From Stichopus chloronotus (Eukaryota; Echinodermata; Holothuroidea; Aspidochirotida; Stichopodidae): a stretch of 64,000 nt of DNA. The notes beneath the pieces are model-generated. The model was not told where the DNA came from and did not search any database. It saw nothing but the letters and a program-made list of their open reading frames with translations. Position numbers and translations under genes: made by a program. Location: contig SFZH01000008.1 in the NCBI GenBank assembly GCA_021234535.1, forward strand, positions 4,650,001 to 4,714,000, in the 5' to 3' direction. Shown piece after piece: positions 26,466 through 37,449 of this stretch; position 1 is the stretch's first letter; each line of letters begins with the position of its first letter.

Positions 26466-27400
26466 TGTAATGCATAGAACAGTGATAGGCAGTGGTAGTA
26501 CATGGTGCCATCATAACTTTAACACATTTGCCTTTTCATGAATGTGAAACAGTATTTCATCCTATATAACCAGTTCTGGGCTAAAAGTTTACGTCTGGTA
26601 GCAATGTCATTTCCCATGCACTCAAAATACCTTCACTCAATATATGTTTACAATGTATACATATATAGATCTACTGCACAACTGTTCCAGAACTTGAGAG
26701 GTTTACGCACTGTGAAGTAAATACTGAACCACACTTAACACGCTATTTACAGCACTGAAAGGATCCACAGTGACAGGGTGAGTGAATATGAAGAATACTC
26801 TGACACTCACACCTTTTCTGGGAATTCTTTTGACACACACCTCGATATCTAGGCATGTGTGTACGCGAATGCAGGTATTTGTGCCGTATGACACTTATGC
26901 GGTGTATTGCAGTACTATATCATTAAGTAACTTGAATATTCAGCACTTTGCACGTGGAGCAATCTCAATCCCCGATGAAATATACAGCTCAGCGTTTTTG
27001 GGGAGACAGGTATGCAAAACCATAGGGATGAGATTTGCGACTCTATGGATTGCCTACTTGTTTTAATTTTTAAATTGATTTTGATTATTGAGATAATTTT
27101 GAGAGCATTGGCACATTAAAGCTTCAGCCAAGCACAATTAAACTTTGATTAAGGAAAGCAAGAAGCAAGCACACGCAATATAAAGTGCAAGGATACCTCT
27201 TCTACAAGACAGGCGTAACAGTAGGCCTATATATTTGGCGAAGTCTTCATTTGGAAATGGACACGTGAGGGGTAACGGTGTACACTTCTGATTAGCATTT
27301 TGTAAGCCTTACACAGAAATAGGCTTGCAGCCATTTCTTTTGGGCCTGAAACTTGTCAGAGTTTATCCATACATTGCTGTGTAAATCTTGGATGCACTAG
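26466..27400. other. Intron without recognised elements
   Basis: I see no supported feature between the 290-bp monomer array and the gypsy remnant. Confidence 0.3.
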
Positions 27401-27459
27401 TGCACTAGCAGGATTGCAACTGAGGCCCCCAACAACTCCATACCACATGTGTATTTTAT

Positions 27460-28797
27460 CTTTTGGCAACTTCTAAACATTTTTCTAGACGAACTTTTTC
27501 CTCATGTTTTACCAGAATAGCTCGAAACTTTTCCTGGCATTGTGCGCTGACTGGCTCAGTAATGTGCACTTCACTTACAGACTTCACTTACAGAACTGCT
27601 GGCTTTCATGAGAGTCTGGGATATTCAACGCAACTCCTAACTCCTCAGTCCAATCTCTTCCTAACAGAATGACTCCCTCTTGTACCACTGACATGGTTAA
27701 GGGCATTGTTTGGCCTTGCAACCCAGTTGCCCTTGCTTCATCAATAATTGGGACTGGACCACTAGTATATGTGTTCAGGCTAAAATCAGATTTTGATTGT
27801 TTATCCATTGAATTTACATCCTTATAACTATCCTTTGACATGAATACCATGGACTACCTATATCTTCTGCAAATGTTACTTGTCTTTTGTTAACCTGTAA
27901 CTACACATAACATGGTTGGTATTTGTCTAACCTATTAACCTTACTTTCCTTCAGATGGTTTAACTCTGAGTCTTCATCAGACAGCTCCAATGTGCTTGAA
28001 CACTGTTAAGCTTATTTGTCTGATCACAAGCTTTTTGCTTATTATAGCTCTTCAAACTCTCACACTAAGATTTGGTATGTCCCTTTTTATGGCATTTAAA
28101 ACACTCTTGCTCTTTGAATGGGTAATCTCTGGGATTATGCTTCCCTGGACCATACCTCCGGCATTTTTGCTTAACTTGATGTTAACTAAAATTCTTACTC
28201 TGGCTATGAGTTCTTTGACTGGCTGCTTTGGGCTTCATATGTACTTTATTTACACTTACTGATGGTGTGGTCAATTTCTTTAACTTTTTGACATCCCTTT
28301 GTACTGTTTCCATTGCAGTTGCTTTTTCAACTGCTTGTTTGAAATTCAGTGTTGGATCACTGAGTAACCTATGCTATATACTGGAATCTTTCACTCCTAC
28401 AAATAGGCGGTCAAGTAACATATCAATCTAGTTCTTTAAAATTGCAAACTTCACTCAATTGTCAAAGATTTGCAACAAAGTGTGAAACAGACTCTTCCTC
28501 TTATTGGCAACAGGTATAAAACCTATACCTTTCAACTATCTCACTAGGCTTTGGGGTGTAATGGTTTTGTAAAACCTCTACATTCTGGTCATATGTTTTC
28601 TCTGTTGATTTCTTGGGTTGCACGAATGACCTAAGTGTATGATACCCTTTGCTTTCCAAGTTTGTTAGGAAGACTGCCCTTTTCTTTTCATCATCAGTTA
28701 CATCATTTGCCTCAAGCCAGGCTTGCAAAACCTCATTCCACTCCTCAAATGAACTAAATGTCTCAAACTGCGGCATGGGCCCTACAGTAGCAGACAT
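27460..28797 (-). pseudogene. Decayed Ty3/gypsy gag-protease fragment
   Basis: Reading on the minus strand starts near 28797 with MSATVGPMPQFETFSSFEEW. ANDVTDDEKKRAVFLTNLES and YTPKPSEIVERYRF are typical gypsy gag matrix/capsid motifs. Further down, DRLFVGVKDSSI and TLNFKQAVEKATAMET are the gag C-terminal region. A zinc-knuckle-like pair, CRRYGPGKHNPRDYPF followed by CFKCHKKGHTKS, lies near 28164-28060. The protease-end motif MPLTMSVVQEGVILLGRDW lies near 27700-27640, and FRAILVKHEEKV precedes the expected RT. Frames change several times with stops. RT, RNase H and integrase are missing. Confidence 0.75.
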
Positions 28798-28859
28798 TGC
28801 TATTTTTCTTTTGAACAAAACAACTTCCTTGCACTATAGGCTTATTAAACACTGAGGCT

Positions 28860-30540
28860 AAAATGAAATTGGTTACCACTGACTAACTAACATTGGAAAA
28901 CATTTTCAACAACATTAGCTTAAACAATAACACACTCACAGACATTATAGATACAGGCTATATGCTTCATGTATAGGTCTCCACCAGGATGCTCAACAAA
29001 CTGCACAGAACTTATACCTAAGCAAACATCTTATGACATGCAATTTAGATACTGTTTTCATCACTCCAAACCTGGCTTGCACAGGCTCAGTCTTCAGCAT
29101 AATGGTTGGGTTGGTACAAAATGATCTCTTAGCCTTAGCTTAGTTCCTTTAACTTGAAGTAAGGCTACTAACAGTTACGCTTTGCACTGATAGGCTACTG
29201 TTGGCTATGTGACATCCTAGACTGGGCTTGCTTGTTCTACCGGTTGGGTAGAACCCTTCACAATCACAGTTGGCTACTAATGTGGCTTTCTAGAGTCCCA
29301 AGTGGAGCTGTCTGAGCCTACAGTAGGCAGTAGGCTATCCTGCGCCCTTGGCTGGCGAACCACGAGATCATTCTATTCTCTGGGCTGGTACTGTGCTCTT
29401 TAATCCTAGGCAAGCCAGATTCTTCTTTCAGCTGGAGCTAACATTACAGTAGGTTGCTAATGATGAGATGACTAGCACATAATATTGTAACAGAAATTCG
29501 GTGTTGCAAATAACAGAGTGATTTATCCTCTTCCGTAGCTAATGTTGATTCCTTCTTTGCACAATTGTCGTTTCATGTTTTACCATGATTTTTTTTAACG
29601 GGGTACCGCTCTTCTCCAAGGACCTTTTTTTTTCAAAAACAAGACCCAGATATTGTTTCAGCTCTACGCACGTTTGTTTAACCTTTCCTTTATAGGCGCT
29701 TCTGCTACTGCGGAAGCTAGTCAGACGGCCTTCTTTGGAGAAGGCAAAAACTTATTTTTAGAACCACATGTTGAACGGGTTGGAAGTAAACAATGGTGAA
29801 TGGTCAATGTTAGGTAGTAGCCCAAACTCCTTGCACGTATCTCTTTGTATTTTTTTTGAGTTGGGATGGTGGTTGGGCGTGGCCTAGAAACTGAAAAAGT
29901 AGAATTTTAGCCTGTGATTGACAGGAAGGGGAAAATGAAGTTGTACAAAAACGAAATGTGCGAGAAAAGGTTGCGGAGAGTTCAAGATAGACAGGGCCAG
30001 TTACACGTGTAGACTTAGGAAATTCGTGCGTTATTGGGCGTCGTTATCTGTGACTTAACGTTAGTGTTTTTCCTTGGATTTGGAGAAATTTTGTGTACGG
30101 ATTGTGCGGAGTAAAGTTGTGAGGTAAAGTCATTTTTTCGTATTTCATAAAATCTCGTGTAATGAATCTATGTAGTTGAGAAGTAGAAATTCTACCGTCT
30201 TGTTTGCCTAAGAAACTGCTGTAACTGAAAACGCAAAGATTGTCGTAGAATTTTACAACGTTATGCATTGTAGCTAAAGCAATTTTAAGAAGAGCCGACT
30301 GATGACATCTAGTTAACTGTGAAAGATTAACATTTTTATTGCCGTAAGTCTTGAATGCAGGGTGCCGTAATTTTTAAGAAGTGTAACTCGCTGTGCATAA
30401 GACACTCGGAGCACAGATTTTCAATGTTGAGTAGGCCCAGTAACGACTGTAAGCTGTAACCCCGAACCTCTGCCGCCGAAAAAGAAATCCAAAAGATCAC
30501 AGTACAGCCAGTAAAGGAAGAAGACCCCAATAATCGACGC
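28860..30540. other. Intron or element leader without recognised features
   Basis: This stretch lies upstream (minus strand) of the gypsy gag. It has no coding motif. It may be unrelated intron, or spacer between the gag and the candidate LTR at 31.8-31.9 kb. Confidence 0.3.
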
Positions 30541-30595
30541 CCCAGAACAGAACAGATTTCGCACTTGCGAGTACACCGCCAAGACACAGAAACAG

Positions 30596-30930
30596 ATCTC
30601 GCACGTTAGTGTGAGGATACAGTTTGTCGCCAGAGTTGCGACTTTCACAGAGCTCGCACGTTGCGACAAGACGGCTCGCTGGCAGGGGTTGCGACCTTCA
30701 CAGATCTCGCACGTTAGTGTGAGGATACAGCTTGACGCCAGGGTTGCGACTCTCACACAACTCGCACGTTGCGACAAGACGGCTCGCTCGCAGGGGTTGC
30801 GACTTTCACAGAACTCGTACTTTGCGACAAGACGGCTCGCTCGCAGGGTTGCGACTTTCACAGAACTCGCACGTGCGAGAAGATAGCTCGCTCACAGGGG
30901 TTGCGACTTCGACAGGCCTCGCACATTAAA
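30596..30930 (+). repeat. Two-unit minisatellite (ABABBB)
   Basis: Six units of 52-55 bp alternate between two types. Type A (55 bp) starts CTCGCACGTTAGTGTGAGGA. Type B (52-53 bp) starts CTCGCACGTTGCGACAAGAC. Both types end in GTTGCGACTTTCACAGA-like text, so they share a second half and differ in the first. The order read left to right is A, B, A, B, B, B. The array is GC-rich in an AT-rich setting. Open frames across it are a by-product of the period and lack family motifs. Confidence 0.8.
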
Positions 30931-31790
30931 GATAATAGGAAGGCCGTATTGATTGTATAGGGTACACACGGCAGTACAGTTGTTATTATTACCATTCCTT
31001 TTTCTTATTCTCTGTTTTCTTTATTTTCGTTGTGGCTCAAAATGCAGTCATTTTAACTATGTTCGGACTGGAGAGAGATTTTTTTTAACAAAGTTTTGTA
31101 GACCTGTAAAACAACTCTTTGGCTGTTTATTGAGACTCTGCATTCCTCTGGTCAGTTGAAAAGTCGGCCGACGTTACAATATGGGCTACGCTATTCATGG
31201 AACTGACTGTAATTCCAATCCACAGTCACTTGGCTAAATTGGCTGGAACATTGTTGTGATTGCTTAAGCTTAGATTCATGGCCCTGAGGCTTCAGTAGGC
31301 TAACACTTAAGAGTACGCTAAGAACAGTTCCATACACAGTAACTATGTCAGCTCACGTTAGGTTAACAATAGTAACGTAAAGAATAACGTCAACGTTAGG
31401 GTGCAATTTCATGGTCAAAGTCTATACACTTAGTATAAAGTTGCAATGTTCACAAGAACAATACATAGACAAACCTGGCTCAGGTAAGCAGTTATCAGCG
31501 TATATCAGTAACATCATTACTTCCAAGTTCTAGGACGGCTATCACTGTAAATGTGACATCAGGAAAAGATATGGGGCTAACTTAGCTGTTGCTTCCCGTG
31601 TACGAATAACAATGCGTACTTCAGTGTACTGTAACTACATGCCATGCTGTTGCCCTGGATTCCTACCCGCCCATGTGCAAACTACACTGTGAATACACAG
31701 GCTGCTGTTAAGGCTTTCTTCAGTAGAACCAGCGTAGTCAATGTCTCTATACTGGCGGCTGAACACAAATAAGGCAGTGGAAATAATCTC

Positions 31791-31931
31791 ATCCTTGTCG
31801 CCAAATTCTGTTGTGTTCCTCGATGATTCGAAATAAAGACAATAACAGGTTCACAATTAAGCTTGAACTTCGCTCATTCATTATCACATTTTGAAGGTGA
31901 AAACTGAACAATTATAGGGCGCTAACTTACA
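31791..31931 (-). other. Candidate LTR end and primer-binding site of a gypsy-type element
   Basis: On the minus strand, a 123-bp interval begins TGTAAGTTAGCGCCCTATAA at 31931 and ends GGAACACAACA at 31809. GAATTTGGCGACAAGGATG follows directly at 31808-31790. TGT..ACA ends and a TTTGGCGACAAGG-like leader are typical of some short-LTR gypsy elements. No second copy of this LTR was found in the window, and the nearest gag lies 3 kb away, so linkage to the gag fragment is uncertain. Confidence 0.35.
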
Positions 31932-32149
31932 ATCATTTCCATACATAACAATCATGCATGAATGAGACATTATTATATGGAAAGGAGAATCTCTAACTTT
32001 TAAAATCAGTGGTGGTTACTGTTTGCTGACACTATTTCACTGTTTCACAAATTAACAAAGACCAGCACAGATATTAAAGCTGTAATATCCTTCGGTTAAG
32101 CACATGTCAGCAGTAGTTACCAAAAACAAGAAACAGCACCAAAATTATA

Positions 32150-32500
32150 AATGTACCCTGGAAGCGATTCCTTTCTTGAGATAATATGTTTACAAGGTTA
32201 TTCACGATTTTACATCTGTTGACACCAAATGACCTTTCAACTCCACCAAAAACAATAGGTTTCTAGTACTAAATGTGGTACACCGAAATGTATACCAAAT
32301 ACGACATGTCCAAGCTTCCCTTCTCGAGATACCGTGTTTAGAAGGTTTTCACACTTGTCCCCTGTTAATCACAAGTGACCTTTGGCCCCATCAAAACCAA
32401 TTTAGGGTTCTTGTGCTCAATGTGGAACACATATATACCAAATATGAGATTTATCTAGAACTGTGTCGCGCGAAAGCACCATTCAGCACATTTGATATAG
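32150..32500 (+). repeat. Diverged TGACCTTT-containing monomers
   Basis: Two to three decayed monomers show TTGAGATAATATGTTTACAA, CAAATGACCTTTCAACTCC, AAAACAATAGGTTTCTAGTA and GTGACCTTTGGCCCC. They match the type at 62.2-63.0 kb. Confidence 0.5.
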
Positions 32501-32911
32501 CCTACCGGAATTAGCATCTCCTCTTCTTCAATTTCACTGAAAAGTCAATAAACAAGTCTTTATGCAATAAAATCGTATAGAGGACTTCGGACTGCAATTG
32601 TAAAACTCCCACAGTCATAGGGGAAGGGCCCTACATGCACAGTAAGTCAAACAACGTACGAGTAAGCCCCCATAACGTTATGCATGAAGGTTAATGATAT
32701 TAACGGTAATGCTGATGTTACTGTTGTTAGAAATGAGAGTGAGACATCAAACATGTCCAAGCTTTTCTCTAACTGTAACTTTCCAAAAATCTGTAACTGT
32801 CTTTACCAAAAATCAGTCTAGTCAATCCTAGACAAATTCCAACAATTTGATTACTTGATGACGAAAACAAAGCTCTGTAAGTGCTCTGTAAACCGTGAAT
32901 AGGGACAAGTA

Positions 32912-33055
32912 CACTGGACCTGTGTATGTAATGGAAGGATAATGCATGATCAGGGTAAATGCTATCACTGGATGCATTCCGGCTGCACCCTTGTGCATTG
33001 CTTGCTTTAACCCCTGATTGTGCATTATCCTACCATTAATACACGATCCAGCATT
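32912..33055. repeat. Foldback repeat, copy 2
   Basis: Two imperfect inverted arms of about 48 bp, 32912-32959 and 33006-33055, flank a 46-bp centre. The left arm carries GGATAATGCATGATCAGGG and the right arm the inverse CCCTGATTGTGCATTATCC. The arm text recurs in the foldback at 6.4 kb. It is a small non-autonomous inverted-repeat element of unknown type. Confidence 0.6.
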
Positions 33056-33315
33056 GATTAACCCTTTACTTAATGAATCAAACTAAATCTGTGTATACAT
33101 CATGCACAGAAATTATCAACAACACATTCACAACAAAAAGACTCCATGATCAAATGACCATATCACATTGTAATCAAATGTTATCATTGTGATATAATAG
33201 AAGTTACTTCCATTCCATTTGGTAACCTGAGTCAGTGAAAAAACACCATTACATATTTCAATGTAAGCGCTTATTAATTACTTGGTAGACTATGTCAGAA
33301 ACAAAAAAAACATAC

Positions 33316-33382
33316 CAATGGTCTAAAACTGATGAGCACTTCACAGCTCATACCTGCTGACATCTGGCCTGGAGGATTGAAT
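33316..33382 (-). CDS. CFAP74: CFAP74-like exon 4 of window
   Basis: This short 67-bp exon completes the split glutamate codon of the previous exon (GA|A). It then encodes FNPPGQMSAGMSCEVLISF-RPL in phase 0. The acceptor is AATTCTAG and the donor is CATTG followed by GTATGT. The PPGxMSAGMxCEV motif is a hallmark of ASH domains, which join two beta strands by a PG-rich turn. No open reading frame of usual length marks this exon, so it would be missed without splice-phase reasoning. Confidence 0.8.
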
Positions 33383-34840
33383 CTAGAATTATAAGAAAAA
33401 TACAAATCTTACACCCATGCTACACTAACAGTAAATAAATGAAAATCATTTACAGAACTAAAAGATAAATTGGTTCAGCATTTTAGAACAAGCAAGCAAC
33501 ATTTACTTGGAAGAGAGATCAAATTTTCAGTACTTGATTACTGTTTTTCATAAAAATAAGAGAACTTCTCACCGTGGTCAGTCTTGATACCACAATGAGG
33601 TTGACACACTAACATTTCAGGAGTTAGCTTGAATACTTTTAAAGACTTTGACTGCAAGTGATGCTTAACGACAATTTACAACTGAGACCATCTACTCAGC
33701 AATAGCAATCTACATCCCACTTTCAGTCATGTCAGAGAAGTCAAAATCTATTTTTCTCAAGGAATAAAAAAAGCTAAAATTTTCCAACTTTTGCACTTTT
33801 GTGGTTACACAAACAATTATGCTGAATACAATTAACATTTTACATTGACAGAAAGAGAAACAAGAAAGCCAAGAGGCTTAGTGATTCCTTGCCACTAATA
33901 CATGCACTTCCATTAATTTTTTTTCAAGTTGCAGTTTACTGTAGTAACCACAGGATATACCAGATGACGCCATTAATACTGCACACCATTTTCCAATACC
34001 TGCTGTATGCATGTAATGTAAGATAACACTGGTGGCCAAGAATTCTCCATGCAGCCTGCACAGTGGTAGCCTAGGTACAGTAAAAATTTCCAAGGAACAA
34101 GAGATAAACTCATATGACAGTTGAAATGATTGCCAATTATATAAACTACATAAATTCCTCCATCTACCCCATCATATGACCAAGTAATAACTTATTTATC
34201 TCTATTACACAATATGAGTTTTCCCTAACAGAAATCTTCCATGTGCAACTGTCTCCACTTCAGAAAACAAATCTATTCTACATTGTTTGATGACAGAAGG
34301 AGGCTGTATCTCAGATAATGATTCCTCTGGGAAAGATAAGGGTCAACCTTTCTCTAATTTTCTGCAGAGGTCATTGGTCAATCACCATTTTCAGACCAAA
34401 CAAATGTCTCAGATGAAATTAAAAGCCAATTATGGCTTTGAAAACTAAGTGAGCACTTTTAACTGTCAAAACAAGGGTAATAAATAAAAGAAGTATGATA
34501 CCAAATACTATGCAGCTGAATTGGGGACTAAATAGAAACTCAAAGGTGTATTGTATCTGCTGAACTTAACCAAATTGGGCTTTTAGATACTTTACAGATG
34601 CTTTCAGACATGCAGTATTTTATCAGAAACCAGCATAATGCCAGCTGAAGATCCATAGATGTAGTTTCATCATTATATGTCAAAGACTTTTGAAATTAGT
34701 ACAGCAACTACACTTTATTACCTAACTGACAGGTAAAAGTTTTCAAATTGGAACTTCCTAAATGTGCAAGCATTGCTAGTCTTTGCTTGGAAGGGAGCTC
34801 AAATACCTTCCACCCATAGGAAAAGACAGATGGAGAGAAA
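33383..34840. other. Intron; one isolated array 5'-end-like sequence
   Basis: Mostly unique AT-rich intron. GTGATTCCTTGCCACTAATA at 33881 matches the 5' end of the monomer-array elements, but the text that follows diverges. It may be the start of a rearranged copy leading to the array at 34.85-35.7 kb. Confidence 0.35.
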
Positions 34841-34849
34841 CATCAGAAA

Positions 34850-35699
34850 AGGTCTTAACACTTTGTACTCAAGGACCTCAGATGACCTTTGACCCACATC
34901 AAAACTTAAACCAGTAATTATATTTATATACTCCATCTAAAAAGAACAACTTTAAAGTGTGAAATTGTCTCCCCTTTGTAAATATTGAAATTATCTCCTC
35001 CTTTGTAAATAGTTTTTTTCATGTTACGACCTCTGATAACCCCACATGACCTCTGATCACAAGACACACCCTCACCTTATTTACTTAGAAAGTCCTACAT
35101 ACCCTTGAAGGTCAAAGTTTGTGCAATGTGCAGTTCATGAGGTACTGCAAACATGTTTTGTCTATAGTCTGTCTGCAGATGACCTCTGGTGACCCTTTGG
35201 CATCCACCAAAATCAATCCCAGTCAAGATCTTTAAATGACCTCCCCACACACTGACTTTGGACTCTCTTGCACATTCCCTTCAAAAGATAGAGTGTTCAC
35301 AAGCTTTTCACATTATGACCTCTAATGACCCCAGATGACCTTTGACCTACAAGAATACCCTCACAATCTCACTTACTTACAGGGCAGTACACACCACCCA
35401 AGTTTGAAAATGATGCAACTTGTCGTCACTGAGATACTGGAAACATAGTTTGTACACGTTCTGCATGATGGTGACCTCAGATGACCTTTGACCTTCACCA
35501 AAAACAATCCCAGTCGAGATCTTCATATGTTCTATCAACACACCAACTTTGACCCACCTTGCACTTTCCCTTCAAAAGCTAGAGTGTTCACAAGATTTTG
35601 CTCACACACATACATACACACACACACACAAACCCTTACGCACGCACATACACCGAATCACCATCGCGCAGATTCCTTGCCCGCCTTCGGCAAGGAATC
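34850..35699 (+). repeat. Monomer array element with perfect terminal hairpin
   Basis: Monomers of about 145-150 bp carry TGACCTTTGACC-type sites near 34882 and at 35336-35348 and 35482-35494. A CA microsatellite lies at about 35603-35653. The end is a perfect hairpin: GATTCCTTGCC at 35671-35681, loop, and GGCAAGGAATC at 35689-35699, followed by AAAA. It repeats the architecture at 2.9-3.28 kb. Confidence 0.65.
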
Positions 35700-36451
35700 A
35701 AAAAGTATTGTGCATGCACACATCCTGTTTGCAATCATAGTCAGCATACAATAATTCCATTAGCAAGCAGTATCATCAAGTTGCAAACCAGAATACCAAA
35801 CTGTAACTTCTATGATGTAACTTAGTAAACACATGACTACTTTGAAGTAACAATGATAACTGCTTACCACCAAATCAAACAATAAAAATGCAGACTAATC
35901 TATGTTTGTCAACACTGAACTTTGACCTTCATGAGAATCATTTGGGAACAACCTACAATAGCAAAGACCACCTACAAATTGATCATGGAATTAGATCATT
36001 TAGTTTATAGAACTATAGATGTTGACTCCACAATTGCCAATGTGAGAATGGTAAGGTACATTTTTATGCCATCATGTGCGCTTCATCCTCTATATAAAAA
36101 AGCATTTAATTCAGCAATACTGCCTACGCAAGGTGGTGCCGGGCATCTCTGCCCGTCTCCTAGCACTGCTTCATGAAACTGATGACAATTAAAGGAGAAC
36201 ACTCGTACAGCATTCCAACAGTCTGAATATTGAAAATAAATTATTTCCAATGAATTAAAGTAACTAGGGAACACTGTTTTGTCGAATCAAGCGAATTATT
36301 GAATTTTTCATCCATTTCCGTCAAGTGGCAATGGACATTGCCACTGCCGTCCTTAATTACGAACAGTTCAACACGAGAGTGACTTCAAATACACACCTCT
36401 GCATGCACAGTCCCTATAGCTACATCATACAGATTAACAACTTTTCTTTAA

Positions 36452-36796
36452 AGGGAAATTGGACACTAACAATACACCAAGTTGGCATACAACAAAAAGG
36501 AAATTTAATCATTGTTAAAACATTCAGTCTCACCAATAAACATCTGTACAAGCTTCATCTCTTCAACACATTTATGTAAGTAAAAAGAAACAAAACATGC
36601 ATCATTTGAATTTTGGAAAGTTTGGGTGAACATGTTATTCTTGAGCAACAAATAACTGCCTTTCCATCTGTGAGAAACTTTATTCTTGAACAGAAGGACA
36701 TGGTCCTTTCTTATTTTGAATGAGGTAGGATTCTATGTTTACGAACATTGATTTAAAAATATGATTGTTTTCTGTAAAATGAACCTTTCTTTCCCT
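36452..36796. mobile_element. TTAA-flanked non-autonomous DNA element, copy 2
   Basis: This 345-bp element is bounded by AGGGAAA termini and flanked by TTAA at 36448-36451 and 36797-36800. Its interior matches the 344-bp element at 45757-46100 along its length, with shared text such as TTCACCAATAAACATCTG-like, GCATCATTTGAATTTT, AAAGTTTGGGTGAACA and ATGGTTGTTTTCTG-like runs. Beyond the first 7-8 bases the inverted repeats have diverged. No coding capacity. Confidence 0.65.
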
Positions 36797-36960
36797 TTAA
36801 ATTAATATACTTAAAACTTCTGATGGTTGATTTCAGCATAAAGCTTCAAAATGTGATAGCTAAGAAAATTTCAGAGATGTGGGGCCTCTTCCAGATCAAA
36901 TGCATAGGAGCGAACAAAGTGGTAGGAGCATACGAAATTCCCCAAAACTTATTGGTTTGG

Positions 36961-37088
36961 GAATTCGCTAGCAATGTACTCACCTCATATAACCTATGCA
37001 TTACCGTATTGACCATGGTCTAGCATCTGGCAATTTTGTGTGTGTGTGCGTGTGTGTATCTGGTCACCGCTCTTCCGTAATTCCCAGG
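36961..37088 (+). repeat. DIRS 3' inverted terminal repeat
   Basis: Inverse of 42917-43044 with about 10% differences by eye, including a TG microsatellite at about 37038-37060. The outermost 20 bases (36939-36961) extend beyond the other repeat and are matched instead by the internal complementary region. Confidence 0.8.
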
Positions 37089-37353
37089 CTGAAAAAGCCT
37101 AGGTTGACAGCGAAGTGTCGATCTAGAGACAGTGTGGAAGAGGTGGTTGGAAATATGCCTAACCCAGTGTTTACCTAGATAACATGGGAGAAGATCGACC
37201 GTCGGCGTCGGTAGAAACGGAGTCCCCCGATGATTGGCCACAGGTGCCACACCGAGAACGAGGAAGGCAAAGGCGTAAGCACGTGTAAGACGCCACTGCA
37301 GCGGACCTGTCACCCTAGGGTGTGAATCCTGACGTGGGGAGGCGGGCAGGTTG

Positions 37354-37443
37354 CTATATGAGGTGAGTACGTCGCTAGCGAATTCCCAAACCAATAGGTT
37401 TTGGGAAATTCACAGCGCGTACTACCTCAACTAATATAACCTG
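37354..37443. repeat. DIRS internal complementary region
   Basis: The first half (37354-37412) is the inverse of the 3' outer end, 36939-37000: TATATGAGGTGAGTAC and GAATTCCCAAACCAATAGG face CCTCATATAACC and TTATTGGTTTGGGAATTC. The second half (about 37408-37443) is complementary to the 5' outer end, about 43005-43046. In DIRS elements this region templates joining of the two ends into a circular intermediate before recombinase-mediated integration. Confidence 0.75.
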
Positions 37444-37449
37444 ACACAT

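Noticed and set aside
30421..30861. 146-codon minus-strand open frame with repeated peptide units
   Set aside because: It follows from translation of the minisatellite period and lacks a recognisable domain or splice context.
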